From positions 1 to 21,776 of the forward strand of contig CAJMOI010000020.1 in NCBI GenBank assembly GCA_905215105.1: DNA of 21,776 nt, written 5' to 3'. This stretch comes from an uncultured bacterium. GTDB lineage: Bacteria; Bacillota; Clostridia; Oscillospirales; Acutalibacteraceae. Below are positions 6,475 to 13,763 of the stretch, piece after piece (positions within the stretch are counted from its first letter, which is position 1; each line of letters starts with the position of its first letter). Under the pieces are notes generated by a model. The model did not search any database. It saw only the letters and a program-made list of their open reading frames with translations, and was not told where the DNA came from. The translations under genes and the position numbers were made by a program.

Positions 6475-6510
6475 AAAAAAGTGCCCTCGGAGATTTCCGG
6501 GGGCACTTTT
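6475..6510. terminator. Bidirectional terminator between convergent genes
   Basis: An 11-bp stem with one G-U pair (6481-6491 with 6496-6506), flanked by six A's and four T's. It serves the 5269 gene on plus and the AI-2E permease on minus. Confidence 0.85.
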
Positions 6511-6527
6511 GTATGGGTCTGGATTTT

Positions 6528-7952
6528 TTACTTTTTCCGGGTTTTATTCTGGGAAGAATGGGACGAGCCAGAGGAGTGAGAGGAAGGATGCTTTCCCTCT
6601 CCGCCGCGGTGCAGGGAACCGGTCAGATCGTGGGTCTTTTCCAGCAGTTTGGCCAGCTTCGCCCGTTCTCTGCGGCGGCGGCTCTCCTTGATATTGCTGA
6701 TAGGCCCGCCGCCTGCCGGACGGCCCAGAATGGCTTCCACGTCCACTTCCTCATCCAGCTGAGCTGCACTGATGTGCCGCCGGTTCAGCCGGTTTTTCAC
6801 GGACTGGGTAAACAGGGCATAGAGCACCGAAGTGGCGGGAATTCCGATGAGAATTCCGGCAATGCCCATGAGTCCGCTGCATACGATGACCGCCAGCAGC
6901 ACCCAGATTCCGGGCAGGCCGATGGAGGTACCCACCACCCGGGGATAGATGACATTTCCTTCAAACTGCTGCAAAAGAAGCAGGAACACCACAAACCACA
7001 GACTGTCCCAGGGGAAGCTGCCCCAGGGCGTGGAAATCAGCAGAATAAAGGCGCCGGTAAACAGGCTGATATACGCGCCCAACAGGGGAATCAGGCTGCA
7101 CACACAGACAATGGTGCTGATGAGCAGAGCATAGGGCAGGCGGATAATGCTCATGCCCAGATAGCACAGCACCCCCAGAATCAGGGATTCCGTCAGCTGG
7201 CCCGCCACAAAGCCGGAGAAAATCCGATTGGTAATGGCGGAAATCTCGATAATCCGGCGGCTGTGCTTGGGGGGAAGGAAGGCATACAGCACCCGTTTCA
7301 GCCCCCGGAGCAGGTGCTCCTTCTGGGACAGCATATAGACGGAAAAGATCATGCTCATGACAAAGGTAAACATACCGGAAGCGATGGAGGAGGCAATGAG
7401 TACTGTTGCATTGTACAGGTTCCCCACAAAGTCCGAAGCCATCTGGCTGGCCTGACTGATGACCGAGGGCCAGTCGATATTGAGCAGATCGATTTGTGTG
7501 GTATCAATGTTCAGTTCATTGAGCTGTCGGGTAACCCAGGTTCCCACACTGCGCAGATAGCCGGGAATGTTATCGGCGAATTTCACCAGAGATTGATACA
7601 GCTCCGGCAGCACGAAGAACACCACGCCTGTGAAGATGGCCAGCACGGTCAGATAGGTCAGGACAATACAGATCGTCCGCCGGAACCGCAGCCATAGTTT
7701 GGGCTTTTTCCGATTGAGGAAGGCAAAAACGTGTTCCTCGTACATTTTCAAAATGACGTTGAGGACAAAGGCAATACAGATACCCAGTATAAATGGGTAA
7801 AACACCCCAAACAGGGTATTGACCACTGCCAACAGCTTTTCCGTATTGAACAGGCCGAAAATCACGGCAATGGTAATCAGGATAATCAGCAGTGTGCCGC
7901 GGAAGAATTTTTTCGTGAACCGGGGATTGGTCAGAAGCTCTGTCAGTTTCAT
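6528..7952 (-). CDS. AI-2E family transporter (PerM/TqsA-like permease)
   Basis: 474 residues, an integral membrane protein of the AI-2E exporter (UPF0118) family. An N-terminal helix pair (about 18-75) is followed by a third helix near 90-115 and a long extracytoplasmic-type loop (about 120-195). A cluster of helices (about 200-395) contains the family-typical stretches FVAGQLTESLILG and LIPLLGAYIS and the segment GNVIYPRVVGTSIGLP. The last ~85 residues are charged and end in a Ser/His/Lys-rich tail, unusual next to the core family. Members export autoinducer-2 or act as sodium/proton antiporters; the substrate here is unknown. ATG at 7952 has AGGTGG 5 bases upstream; the frame is open to 8120 but the extension lacks a ribosome site. 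Monocistronic. Confidence 0.88.
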   Translation of the reverse strand: MKLTELLTNPRFTKKFFRGTLLIILITIAVIFGLFNTEKLLAVVNTLFGVFYPFILGICIAFVLNVILKMYEEHVFAFLNRKKPKLWLRFRRTICIVLTYLTVLAIFTGVVFFVLPELYQSLVKFADNIPGYLRSVGTWVTRQLNELNIDTTQIDLLNIDWPSVISQASQMASDFVGNLYNATVLIASSIASGMFTFVMSMIFSVYMLSQKEHLLRGLKRVLYAFLPPKHSRRIIEISAITNRIFSGFVAGQLTESLILGVLCYLGMSIIRLPYALLISTIVCVCSLIPLLGAYISLFTGAFILLISTPWGSFPWDSLWFVVFLLLLQQFEGNVIYPRVVGTSIGLPGIWVLLAVIVCSGLMGIAGILIGIPATSVLYALFTQSVKNRLNRRHISAAQLDEEVDVEAILGRPAGGGPISNIKESRRRRERAKLAKLLEKTHDLTGSLHRGGEGKHPSSHSSGSSHSSQNKTRKK

Positions 7953-7977
7953 AAAACCACCTGCTTTTCCATTTAGT

Positions 7978-7986
7978 ATTGTACCA
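7978..7986 (-). promoter_or_regulatory. Extended -10 promoter of the AI-2E permease
   Basis: Minus-strand TGG-TACAAT (7986-7978) lies 26 bases upstream of the ATG; no convincing -35 is seen. Confidence 0.45.
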
Positions 7987-7989
7987 GAT

Positions 7990-8270
7990 TTTTCCCCATT
8001 TATGCTTATTCTAATGCTATCGGATTCCACCAGGTTTGTCAATGAAGGAAACGGATAAATTTCCACCTGCCAAAACCCGATACTCTTTTTTCTATATTGA
8101 CTCAGACTCGATCCTTGCACAGGAACAAGTGCCCTGCGCTTTTTCGACAGAATTCAGCAGCCCAATAGGGATTTCCAATAAAAGCAAAATTCAATTATGT
8201 ATTGACTGTACAAATATACAAAAGGAATTTATTGAAATTGTGAGAAACTCGAAAACTTATACAAAAACTA
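7990..8270. other. AT-rich gap without a supported gene
   Basis: This stretch is much richer in A/T than the genes around it. The longest plus-strand frame (83 codons from TTG at 8036) lacks a clear ribosome site and any recognisable pattern. TTGACT at 8203-8208 has no -10 at proper spacing. Confidence 0.4.
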
Positions 8271-8299
8271 TTTACAAATTCGAATAGCAGGGGTATAAT
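8271..8299 (+). promoter_or_regulatory. Strong promoter of a candidate non-coding RNA
   Basis: TTTACA (8271-8276), a 17-base spacer and TATAAT (8294-8299): 11 of 12 consensus positions. No gene with a ribosome site lies downstream before the terminator at 8500-8545. Confidence 0.8.
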
Positions 8300-8305
8300 A
8301 TAGCC

Positions 8306-8545
8306 AATCTCCGAAATGGAGAAACCCCATACAGATTGGGCCAGTGTTTTTGCCCAAAGCTTTGATAACCAAAGTGAAAGCATCTGTATTTATTCAAAAA
8401 CGAGGGGAATTTTTGCAAAATATACAAAATGATTCTCCCCGTATTCTTAACTCGATTACACGTTCTGTTCTTTTCTTTCTTTTTATTCTCCTATTTAAAC
8501 AAAGTCAGGGTCTCCGGTTTTCCCGGAGGCCCTGACTTTGTTTTT
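8306..8545 (+). ncRNA. Candidate structured non-coding RNA, about 240 nt
   Basis: The unit has a near-consensus promoter at its head, an 18-bp terminator at its tail and no credible ORF between. Visible helices include TCTCC-GAAAT-GGAGA (8308-8322). A multiloop closed by ATACAGAT (8329-8336) and ATCTGTAT (8382-8389) encloses TTGGGC/GCCCAA (8336-8341/8352-8357; its outer pair competes with the closing stem) and CTTTG-ATAAC-CAAAG (8360-8374). A further stem is GGGGA/TCCCC (8404-8408/8436-8440), followed by a pyrimidine-rich tract (8461-8490). CCAATCT (8304-8310) can alternatively pair with AGATTGG (8333-8339), competing with the first two helices. I compared it by memory with common riboswitches, 6S, SRP, tmRNA and RNase P and found no match. 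Both flanking genes are on the minus strand, so it does not lead a gene in the window. Function unknown. Confidence 0.55.
8500..8545 (+). terminator. Long hairpin terminator
   Basis: An 18-bp stem with one G-U pair (8500-8517 with 8523-8540), a 5-base loop and five T's on the plus strand. On the minus strand only TTT follows, so it terminates plus-strand transcription better, though it may also stop the MATE gene transcript 11 bases after its stop codon. Confidence 0.88.
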
Positions 8546-8555
8546 CAGGAAATAT

Positions 8556-9941
8556 TCAATGGGCTTGCCCAGCCATTTCCTCTTCCCGCTTGCGCAGAAT
8601 TCGATTGAATCGGAAGAAAAACACCGTGCCGGTACAGGTAGCGGCAATGATATCGGCAATGGGCTCTGCCAAATAGACAGCAAACACCTTATCTGCCAGA
8701 AACAGAGGCAGGATAAACACCAGCGGAATCAGCAGAATCACCTTGCGCAGCAGCGCCAGGAACAGGGAAATTTTTGCCTGTCCCAGGGCCACAAAGGTCT
8801 GCTGACAGGCTGTCTGAATACCCACCATGAAGATACCCGCCATATAGATCCGCAGCGCCCACACCGTCAGGCTGGTCAGTTCCGGTTTGTCGTTGAAAAG
8901 AGCCACAAAGGGCTCCGGGAAGAACTGGACAAAGCACCAGATCAGCACCGTGGCCGTGAGAGCCGTTGTCAACAGCAGTTTGAAGGTTTTTCGCACCCGG
9001 TTTGGCTGATTGGCTCCATAGTTAAAGCCGACAATGGGCTGTGCGCCCTGTGCAAGACCTTGCAGGGGCATAAACACCACCTGCATCACGCTGCTGCAAA
9101 TGGTCATGGCGCCAACCGCCGGGTCGCCGCCGTACCGCTGCAAGGAGGAATTCAGGGCGATATTCACGGCGCTTTCCGTGGACTGCATGATAAACGGGGA
9201 CAGTCCCAACGCCAGTACGGGCAGCATAATCTTTCGTTCCAGACGGAAATACCGGGGCTGCAATTTCAGACGGGTCTTTTTTCCCACCAGGAACAGTACC
9301 ACCCACACGGCAGACACAGCCTGTGCCAGAATGGTGGCCAGCGCCGCACCCTTTACACCCATGCCGAATCCGAAGATAAACAGGGGGTCCAGGGCGATAT
9401 TGATGACTGCACCGATGAGCACCGTCAGCATACTGGTGGTGGCATAGCCCTGAATGGAGATAAAGGGGTTCAGCCCCAGGGCCATCTGGACAAAAATGGT
9501 ACCGCACAGATAGATGGTCAGATAGTCGGTGGCATAGGGCAGGGTGCGTTCACTGGCGCCGAACATCATCAGCAGGGGCTCCTGTGTCACCAGAAACACA
9601 GCGGTGAGCACTACGGAAACGGCCAGCAGGGACACAAAGCAGTTGCCCAGAATTTTCTCCGCCCCTTCCGTGTGGCCTTCTCCCATGCGGATGGAAGCCC
9701 GGGGGCTGCCGCCCATACCGATGAGGGCGCTGAACGCGGAAATCAGCATGATAATGGGGAAGGTAATGCCCAGACCGGTCAGGGCAATGTCTCCTTCCCC
9801 TTCAATATGGCCGATGTAAATCCGGTCCACAATGTTGTACAGGGCGTTAATCAGCTGGGCAGTGATGGCGGGCAGCGCCAGACGGATCAGCAGCTTTCCC
9901 ACCGGGTCCCGTCCCAGGTCGTTGGTTTGTCGTTTTGGCAA
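8556..9941 (-). CDS. MATE family multidrug/cation exporter
   Basis: 461 residues with about twelve hydrophobic segments in two six-helix halves, typical of MATE (multidrug and toxic compound extrusion) carriers that export drugs or metabolites using a sodium or proton gradient. Supporting stretches are LALPAITAQLINALYNIVDRIYIGH (helix 1 region), the helix 2-3 loop GMGGSPRASIRMGEG, and the second half starting near residue 238 with LGLSPFIMQS and QPIVGFNYGA. The pattern is closest to the MepA/NorM-like bacterial group. Start is TTG at 9941, supported by GGAGGAG (9958-9952) ten bases upstream; no better ATG lies in frame nearby. It diverges from the ROK kinase gene. Substrate unknown. Confidence 0.93.
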   Translation of the reverse strand: MPKRQTNDLGRDPVGKLLIRLALPAITAQLINALYNIVDRIYIGHIEGEGDIALTGLGITFPIIMLISAFSALIGMGGSPRASIRMGEGHTEGAEKILGNCFVSLLAVSVVLTAVFLVTQEPLLMMFGASERTLPYATDYLTIYLCGTIFVQMALGLNPFISIQGYATTSMLTVLIGAVINIALDPLFIFGFGMGVKGAALATILAQAVSAVWVVLFLVGKKTRLKLQPRYFRLERKIMLPVLALGLSPFIMQSTESAVNIALNSSLQRYGGDPAVGAMTICSSVMQVVFMPLQGLAQGAQPIVGFNYGANQPNRVRKTFKLLLTTALTATVLIWCFVQFFPEPFVALFNDKPELTSLTVWALRIYMAGIFMVGIQTACQQTFVALGQAKISLFLALLRKVILLIPLVFILPLFLADKVFAVYLAEPIADIIAATCTGTVFFFRFNRILRKREEEMAGQAH

Positions 9942-10008
9942 TGGTATCGATCTCCTCCATATGAAATACCGGGCATCAGGTTATTCGGTTCACCTGGCCG
10001 GTATCCGT

Positions 10009-10037
10009 ATTGTAGCATAAATCTCCGGGGGTTTCCA
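10009..10037 (-). promoter_or_regulatory. MATE gene promoter
   Basis: Minus strand: TGGAAA (10037-10032), 17 bases, TACAAT (10014-10009) with an upstream TGC (extended -10). Leader about 60 nt. Confidence 0.6.
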
Positions 10038-10099
10038 CCGGTTTCCGGAACTTCCCGAAAAAACCGGAAAAAAGGCCAAAAAACCACGAAAAAATCCAC

Positions 10100-10128
10100 T
10101 TGTTTCCCTCTGGGGCCGGTGCTATAAT
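10100..10128 (+). promoter_or_regulatory. ROK kinase promoter
   Basis: TTGTTT (10100-10105), 17 bases, then TGC-TATAAT (-10 at 10123-10128). Start is near 10135, leaving a leader of about 36 nt. Confidence 0.75.
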
Positions 10129-10170
10129 AGGCGCGAAAAATTGGCCGCATTCTGATGGGGAGGGCATGAC

Positions 10171-11205
10171 ATGAAAGAGGTTTTACTGGGCATTGATCTG
10201 GGCGGCACCAACATCAAGGTTTCCGTCTTTGACCGGACTTTTGAAAAACTGGGGGAGTCCCGATGCGCCACCGGCGCATCGGAGGGCTGGCAGGCCGTAT
10301 TGGGGCGGATTGACCGCTGCACCCGGTCACTGCTGGAACAGCTTGGAATCGGGATGAATCAAGTGGCAGTGGCCGGTATGGGCATTCCCGGCTTGCTGGA
10401 CCGGAAAACGGGAATTTCCCGGTTTTCCCCCAACTTCACCGATTGGCAGGACGTGCCGGTTTCCCGCTGGTTCCGGGAAGCGTGGGGCGTGCCGGTGTTC
10501 ATCGACAACGATGTGCGGAGCAACCTGTACGGGGAATGGAAATTCGGCGGGGGACAGGGCCGGGAGAATCTGGTGCTGCTGACCCTGGGAACCGGTCTGG
10601 GTTCCGGCATCGTTATGGACGGCCGGGTGCTCTATGGCGCAACGGGAAGCGCCGGGGAAGTGGGCCACATGAATCTGTACCGGGAAGGCCGCTCCTGCCG
10701 CTGCGGCAGCTCCGGCTGTCTGGGGCGGTATGTATCGGCGCTGGGAATGCTGCGCACCTTCCGGGAAAAGCTGGACTCCGGCCGGGAAAGCATGGTTTCC
10801 GGCTGGGTGAAAACGCCGGAGGAAATTACCGCCCGGATGATTTCCGACGCTTTCGACCAGAATGACCCAGTGGCCGTGGAGACCCTGACGGAAACAGGGG
10901 AACTGCTGGGCTTTGGGCTGGTGAATGTCATCAATCTGTTCAACCCGGAGCTGATTCTCATTGGCGGAGGCATGGCGGCCGCAGGCGAACGGCTGCTGGC
11001 GCCCGCTCGGAAGGTGATTGAGGAGCACGCGCTGGAAATTTCCCGGAACGCCTGTGAGCTGTCCGTTGCCAAACTGGGAGACAGTGCCGGTATGGTGGGC
11101 GCAGCCTGGTACGGCGCCCAATGCCTTGCACAGGAAACTGTTTCCTCTTCCACCATTTCTGCAAACTGCTCTCCCTCTGCACCGGCCGTTGAAACAGCTT
11201 TGTGA
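10171..11205 (+). CDS. ROK family sugar kinase (glucokinase-like)
   Basis: 344 residues; cytoplasmic ATP-dependent phosphorylation of a hexose. The phosphate-binding motif is D9LGGTNIK, the catalytic Asp lies in VFIDNDVRSN (about 108-117), and the second phosphate motif is LTLGTGLGSG. E163-V-G-H166 and the zinc cysteines C176, C178 and C183 (CRCGSSGC) are present. Odd point: the Glu that normally follows in GCLE is Gly185 (GCLGRY). In glucokinases that Glu contacts the sugar, so substrate preference may differ. The C-terminus runs about 25 residues past the usual end with a Ser/Thr/Ala-rich tail. ATG at 10171 with GGGGAGGG upstream. No terminator separates it from the marR promoter. Confidence 0.88.
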   Translation: MKEVLLGIDLGGTNIKVSVFDRTFEKLGESRCATGASEGWQAVLGRIDRCTRSLLEQLGIGMNQVAVAGMGIPGLLDRKTGISRFSPNFTDWQDVPVSRWFREAWGVPVFIDNDVRSNLYGEWKFGGGQGRENLVLLTLGTGLGSGIVMDGRVLYGATGSAGEVGHMNLYREGRSCRCGSSGCLGRYVSALGMLRTFREKLDSGRESMVSGWVKTPEEITARMISDAFDQNDPVAVETLTETGELLGFGLVNVINLFNPELILIGGGMAAAGERLLAPARKVIEEHALEISRNACELSVAKLGDSAGMVGAAWYGAQCLAQETVSSSTISANCSPSAPAVETAL

Positions 11206-11216
11206 CATGTGAAAAA

Positions 11217-11246
11217 TTGACGGTCATCGCCGTCCCGTGTTATAAT
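11217..11246 (+). promoter_or_regulatory. Promoter of the marR-yczE operon
   Basis: TTGACG (11217-11222), 18 bases, TATAAT (11241-11246), with TGT before the -10. Start is expected near 11253. Confidence 0.8.
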
Positions 11247-11260
11247 TAGTATACAAACTA
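11247..11260. promoter_or_regulatory. Possible MarR operator overlapping the start site
   Basis: TAGTATACAAACTA has 4-base arms TAGT/ACTA and 10 of 14 positions symmetric. It lies at the predicted start site of the operon that encodes a MarR regulator. Autorepression is the family habit; binding here is inference. Confidence 0.35.
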
Positions 11261-11291
11261 TTTCTATCCAAACTTTCAGGAGGACCGCCTT

Positions 11292-11723
11292 ATGGACACC
11301 AGCTTTCACTATCTGCTCATGGCCGCACAGGGACTGTTTCAGCGAAAGGTGATGGCACAGCTCAGCGAAGCCGGTCTCACCGCCGGTCAGCCCAAGGTGC
11401 TGGATTATCTGGGACTGCACAACGGCAGCGTACAGAAAGCCATTGCCGCAGGCTGCCAGATCGACCCGGCAACCCTGACGGGAATTCTCAACCGGATGGA
11501 GGAAAAGGGCCTGATTTACCGCCGGACGGAAAACGGGAATCGCCGCTCCCTTCATGTCTATCTGACGGACGAGGGCTGGGAGAAACAGAAGCTGGTGCGC
11601 CAAACGCTGGAAACGCTGACCCGGGACGTTCTGTCGGACATGACGGCAGAGGAACAGGCAGCCCTGCTGGACGGTCTGAAAAAGCTTTGTAAAAAAATGT
11701 GTAACACGGAGGGTTTGCAGTGA
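11292..11723 (+). CDS. MarR family transcriptional regulator
   Basis: 143 residues with the winged helix-turn-helix of the MarR family. An N-terminal dimerisation helix (about 3-25) precedes the HTH around residues 30-75, including LTAGQPKVLDYLGLHNGSVQ and a recognition helix near DPATLTGILNRMEEKGLI. The wing follows (YRRTENGNRRSLHVYLTDEG) and a C-terminal dimerisation helix closes the protein. MarR proteins repress nearby genes and let go on binding small phenolic or oxidant ligands. The ATG at 11292 follows CAGGAGG. The stop overlaps the next start by four bases (GTGA), so the two are co-translated; the likely target is its own operon. Confidence 0.9.
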   Translation: MDTSFHYLLMAAQGLFQRKVMAQLSEAGLTAGQPKVLDYLGLHNGSVQKAIAAGCQIDPATLTGILNRMEEKGLIYRRTENGNRRSLHVYLTDEGWEKQKLVRQTLETLTRDVLSDMTAEEQAALLDGLKKLCKKMCNTEGLQ

Positions 11724-12373
11724 GCAAAAAAGAACTGATTCGCAGATATGTGTTTTTCCTGTTGGGGTTGTTTGTCAACTCTCTGGGCATCAGCCTGATT
11801 ACCAAGGCCAATCTGGGGACTTCGCCCATTTCCAGTATCCCCTATACCCTGAGTCTGGGCTTTCCCCTGTCCCTGGGCATGTTCACCATGATTTTCAGTA
11901 TGCTGCTCATGGTGATCCAGCTGGTCATTCTGCGGAAACGGTTCTCTAAGGAGCTGTGGTTACAGCTGCCCATTTCGCTGGTATTTTCTGCCTTTATCGA
12001 TTTGACCATGGCCATGATATTCTTCGTCAATCCCCAGACCTATGCCACCCAGATGCTCTCCCTGCTGCTGGGCTGTATCATTCTGGGCTTCGGCGTATTC
12101 ATGGAAATGGCCGCCAATGTGGTTATGCTCCCCGGCGAATGCACCGTTCGGGCCATTTCCTCCACCTGGAACACGGATTTCGGCAAAACCAAGGTGGCGG
12201 TGGATGTCACCATGGCAGTTTCTGCTGCGCTGCTGGGCGTCATTCTCTACTGGCAGATTGCCGGTGTCCGGGAAGGCAGCCTGATTTCCGCCCTGCTGGT
12301 GGGTTTTCTGGCAAGACTCTTCAACCGGAAAATCGGCGAACCGGTCCAGACCCTTCTGTGTGACCGGGCGTAA
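11720..12373 (+). CDS. YczE/YyaS-like integral membrane protein
   Basis: 217 residues with about five membrane helices (roughly 8-30, 48-72, 78-101, 109-133 and 155-175, with a shorter one near 190-205). The N-terminal signature RYVFFLLGLFVNSLGISLITKANLG and the following TSPISSIPYTLS fit the YczE/YyaS/YitT-related membrane family, whose biochemical role is not established. GTG start at 11720 overlaps the MarR stop; GGAGG lies 7 bases upstream. Pairing with a MarR regulator suggests an export or membrane-stress function, but that is inference. Ends at the 12393-12436 terminator. Confidence 0.8.
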   Translation: MSKKELIRRYVFFLLGLFVNSLGISLITKANLGTSPISSIPYTLSLGFPLSLGMFTMIFSMLLMVIQLVILRKRFSKELWLQLPISLVFSAFIDLTMAMIFFVNPQTYATQMLSLLLGCIILGFGVFMEMAANVVMLPGECTVRAISSTWNTDFGKTKVAVDVTMAVSAALLGVILYWQIAGVREGSLISALLVGFLARLFNRKIGEPVQTLLCDRA

Positions 12374-12392
12374 AACTCTTTTGCAAAAAAAC

Positions 12393-12440
12393 AGCCCCCT
12401 TCCTCTCAGAGTCCGGCTCTGTGGAGGAAGGGGGCTTTCT
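12393..12440. terminator. Bidirectional terminator between yczE-like and ybaK
   Basis: A perfect 13-bp outer stem AGCCCCCTTCCTC (12393-12405 with 12424-12436) holds a second hairpin CAGAG-TCCGG-CTCTG. Seven A's precede it (U7 on the minus strand) and T-rich sequence follows it. Confidence 0.88.
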
Positions 12441-12459
12441 TGCTTTATTGTATAGACGC

Positions 12460-12945
12460 TTATCCCGCGGTAATATCTGCAAAAGACGCGCCGATCAGGG
12501 CTTTCAGCTCTTCGGGATTCATTTCCACCTGGGTACCGATGCGCCCTCCGCTGAAAATGATGGTGTCGAACAGCTGACAGGTTTCGTCGATGACGGTGGG
12601 ATACTGCTTTTTCATGCCAATGGGGGAACAGCCGCCCCGGATATAGCCGGTGACTTTTAATAAATCCGCCACATGAAGCATAGAGACGGATTTTTCCCCA
12701 ACAGCCCGGGCAGCAGCTTTCAGGTCCAGTTCTTCCCGGACGGGAATGACAAAGACGAAATATCCCCCGGACGCACCCTGGGTTACCAGCGTTTTGAAGA
12801 CCTGATCCGGGTCCTGTCCCAGCTTTTTCGCCACGGCTTCTCCGTCAATATGGCCGTCGGAAGCGTCATAGGTATAGTGCCGGTAGGCAAGTCCCGCCTT
12901 ATCCAGCACCCGCATGACATTGGTTTTGTCCTCTTTTTTTGCCAT
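12460..12945 (-). CDS. ybaK: Cys-tRNA(Pro) deacylase YbaK/EbsC
   Basis: 161 residues, a single YbaK-type editing domain that hydrolyses Cys-tRNA-Pro formed in error by prolyl-tRNA synthetase. The key lysine of the family corresponds to K51 in DQVFKTLV. Other hallmarks are the strand YFVFVIPVREELDLKA and the glycine loop GYIRGGCSPIGMKKQYP. The length matches the family. ATG at 12945 with GAAGGTG upstream. It lies 14 bases after the lipoprotein gene on the same strand, so they are probably co-transcribed; a functional link is not obvious. Confidence 0.94.
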   Translation of the reverse strand: MAKKEDKTNVMRVLDKAGLAYRHYTYDASDGHIDGEAVAKKLGQDPDQVFKTLVTQGASGGYFVFVIPVREELDLKAAARAVGEKSVSMLHVADLLKVTGYIRGGCSPIGMKKQYPTVIDETCQLFDTIIFSGGRIGTQVEMNPEELKALIGASFADITAG

Positions 12946-12959
12946 GAGTTCACCTTCTC

Positions 12960-13634
12960 TCAGTTTTCGGAAGACGTGTCCGCTGCTCCCTGATACTGAT
13001 AGGTAAATTCCGGATCAATCTGGAACAGCTGGCTGTACAGACTGGCGGCACGGGAACGGTAAAAGGCCAGAATCTGTCCGGTAATTTCCAGCTGACGTGC
13101 GCTGCCGTCGCCCTGTGCGCTTTCATCAATAGAGGCAATGGCATCTCCGATGCCCTCGGCCCATTCCTGTTGTTCTTTCTGAATCGCTTCCTTGCCTTCT
13201 CCCTGGGTCTTTTCCAAAAGGGTACGGTAGGCGCCGTCCACCTCTGCTTTCCACAGGTCGATATACCGGTTATTCACTGCCAGCATCTGTCCGGTGCTGG
13301 CCGCGGTTTCTACCTCGTTTGCATAGTCCCGGTCAATGGGATTTTCCGCAAACAGCCGGACAAAGGCCGGGTCATCGGCGCTGATATCCGGCAGAATCCC
13401 GGAAGTCTGTCCGGAGGAGTCTTCGGAGCTTTCCCCCCCGGCATCAGAGCTGCTGTCCTCCGGCTCACTGGACGGGTCATCCCGCATTCCGCCGGACTGG
13501 GAAGAGGTCTGGGACGTCTGGGAGGAAACCGGCGTACTTTCGGAACTGCCGGTTTCCGGCGAGCAGGCGGGGAGAAGGGCTGCCATACACAGCAGGGCCG
13601 TCAGCACTGCTGTTTTTATCATTATGTTTTTCAT
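12960..13634 (-). CDS. Lipoprotein with LprI/DUF1311-like domain
   Basis: 224 residues. A short basic N-terminus, a hydrophobic stretch (7-21) and LLPAC give a lipobox with lipidated Cys24, so it is anchored outside the cytoplasmic membrane. Residues 25-85 are a Ser/Gly/Glu/Asp-rich linker typical of surface lipoproteins. The C-terminal part (about 110-205) is helical. Its pattern LWKAEVDGAYRTLLEK followed by KEQQEWAEGI resembles the LprI-type/DUF1311 domain ('elN..Y..ll..l...k..q..W..'), some members of which inhibit lysozyme. The family call is from pattern only. ATG at 13634 behind AAAGGAAAAAGGAAG. First gene of a pair with ybaK; extended -10 at 13703-13711. Confidence 0.7.
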   Translation of the reverse strand: MKNIMIKTAVLTALLCMAALLPACSPETGSSESTPVSSQTSQTSSQSGGMRDDPSSEPEDSSSDAGGESSEDSSGQTSGILPDISADDPAFVRLFAENPIDRDYANEVETAASTGQMLAVNNRYIDLWKAEVDGAYRTLLEKTQGEGKEAIQKEQQEWAEGIGDAIASIDESAQGDGSARQLEITGQILAFYRSRAASLYSQLFQIDPEFTYQYQGAADTSSEN

Positions 13635-13702
13635 ACTTCCTTTTTCCTTTCCGTTTTGTTTCTGGGGACGGTCTGAAAAGTACCGGGAAAACCGGTGTTC
13701 TT

Positions 13703-13711
13703 ATCATAGCA
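13703..13711 (-). promoter_or_regulatory. Promoter of the lipoprotein-ybaK unit
   Basis: Minus-strand TGC-TATGAT extended -10 (13711-13703), about 70 bases upstream of the lipoprotein ATG; -35 not convincing. Confidence 0.4.
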
Positions 13712-13763
13712 CAGCTTTTCCCGCAAACCATGACGGAATCGTGAATGTCCGACAACAATTTTG

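Noticed and set aside
8036..8287. 83-codon plus-strand frame in the AT-rich gap, starting TTG
   Set aside because: No convincing ribosome site, no recognisable pattern, and it runs into the promoter of the candidate RNA; long frames arise by chance in such sequence only modestly, but nothing supports this one.
8538..10127. 529-codon plus-strand frame opposite the MATE gene
   Set aside because: Antisense shadow, rich in Gln/His/Gly as expected from reverse reading of membrane-protein codons.
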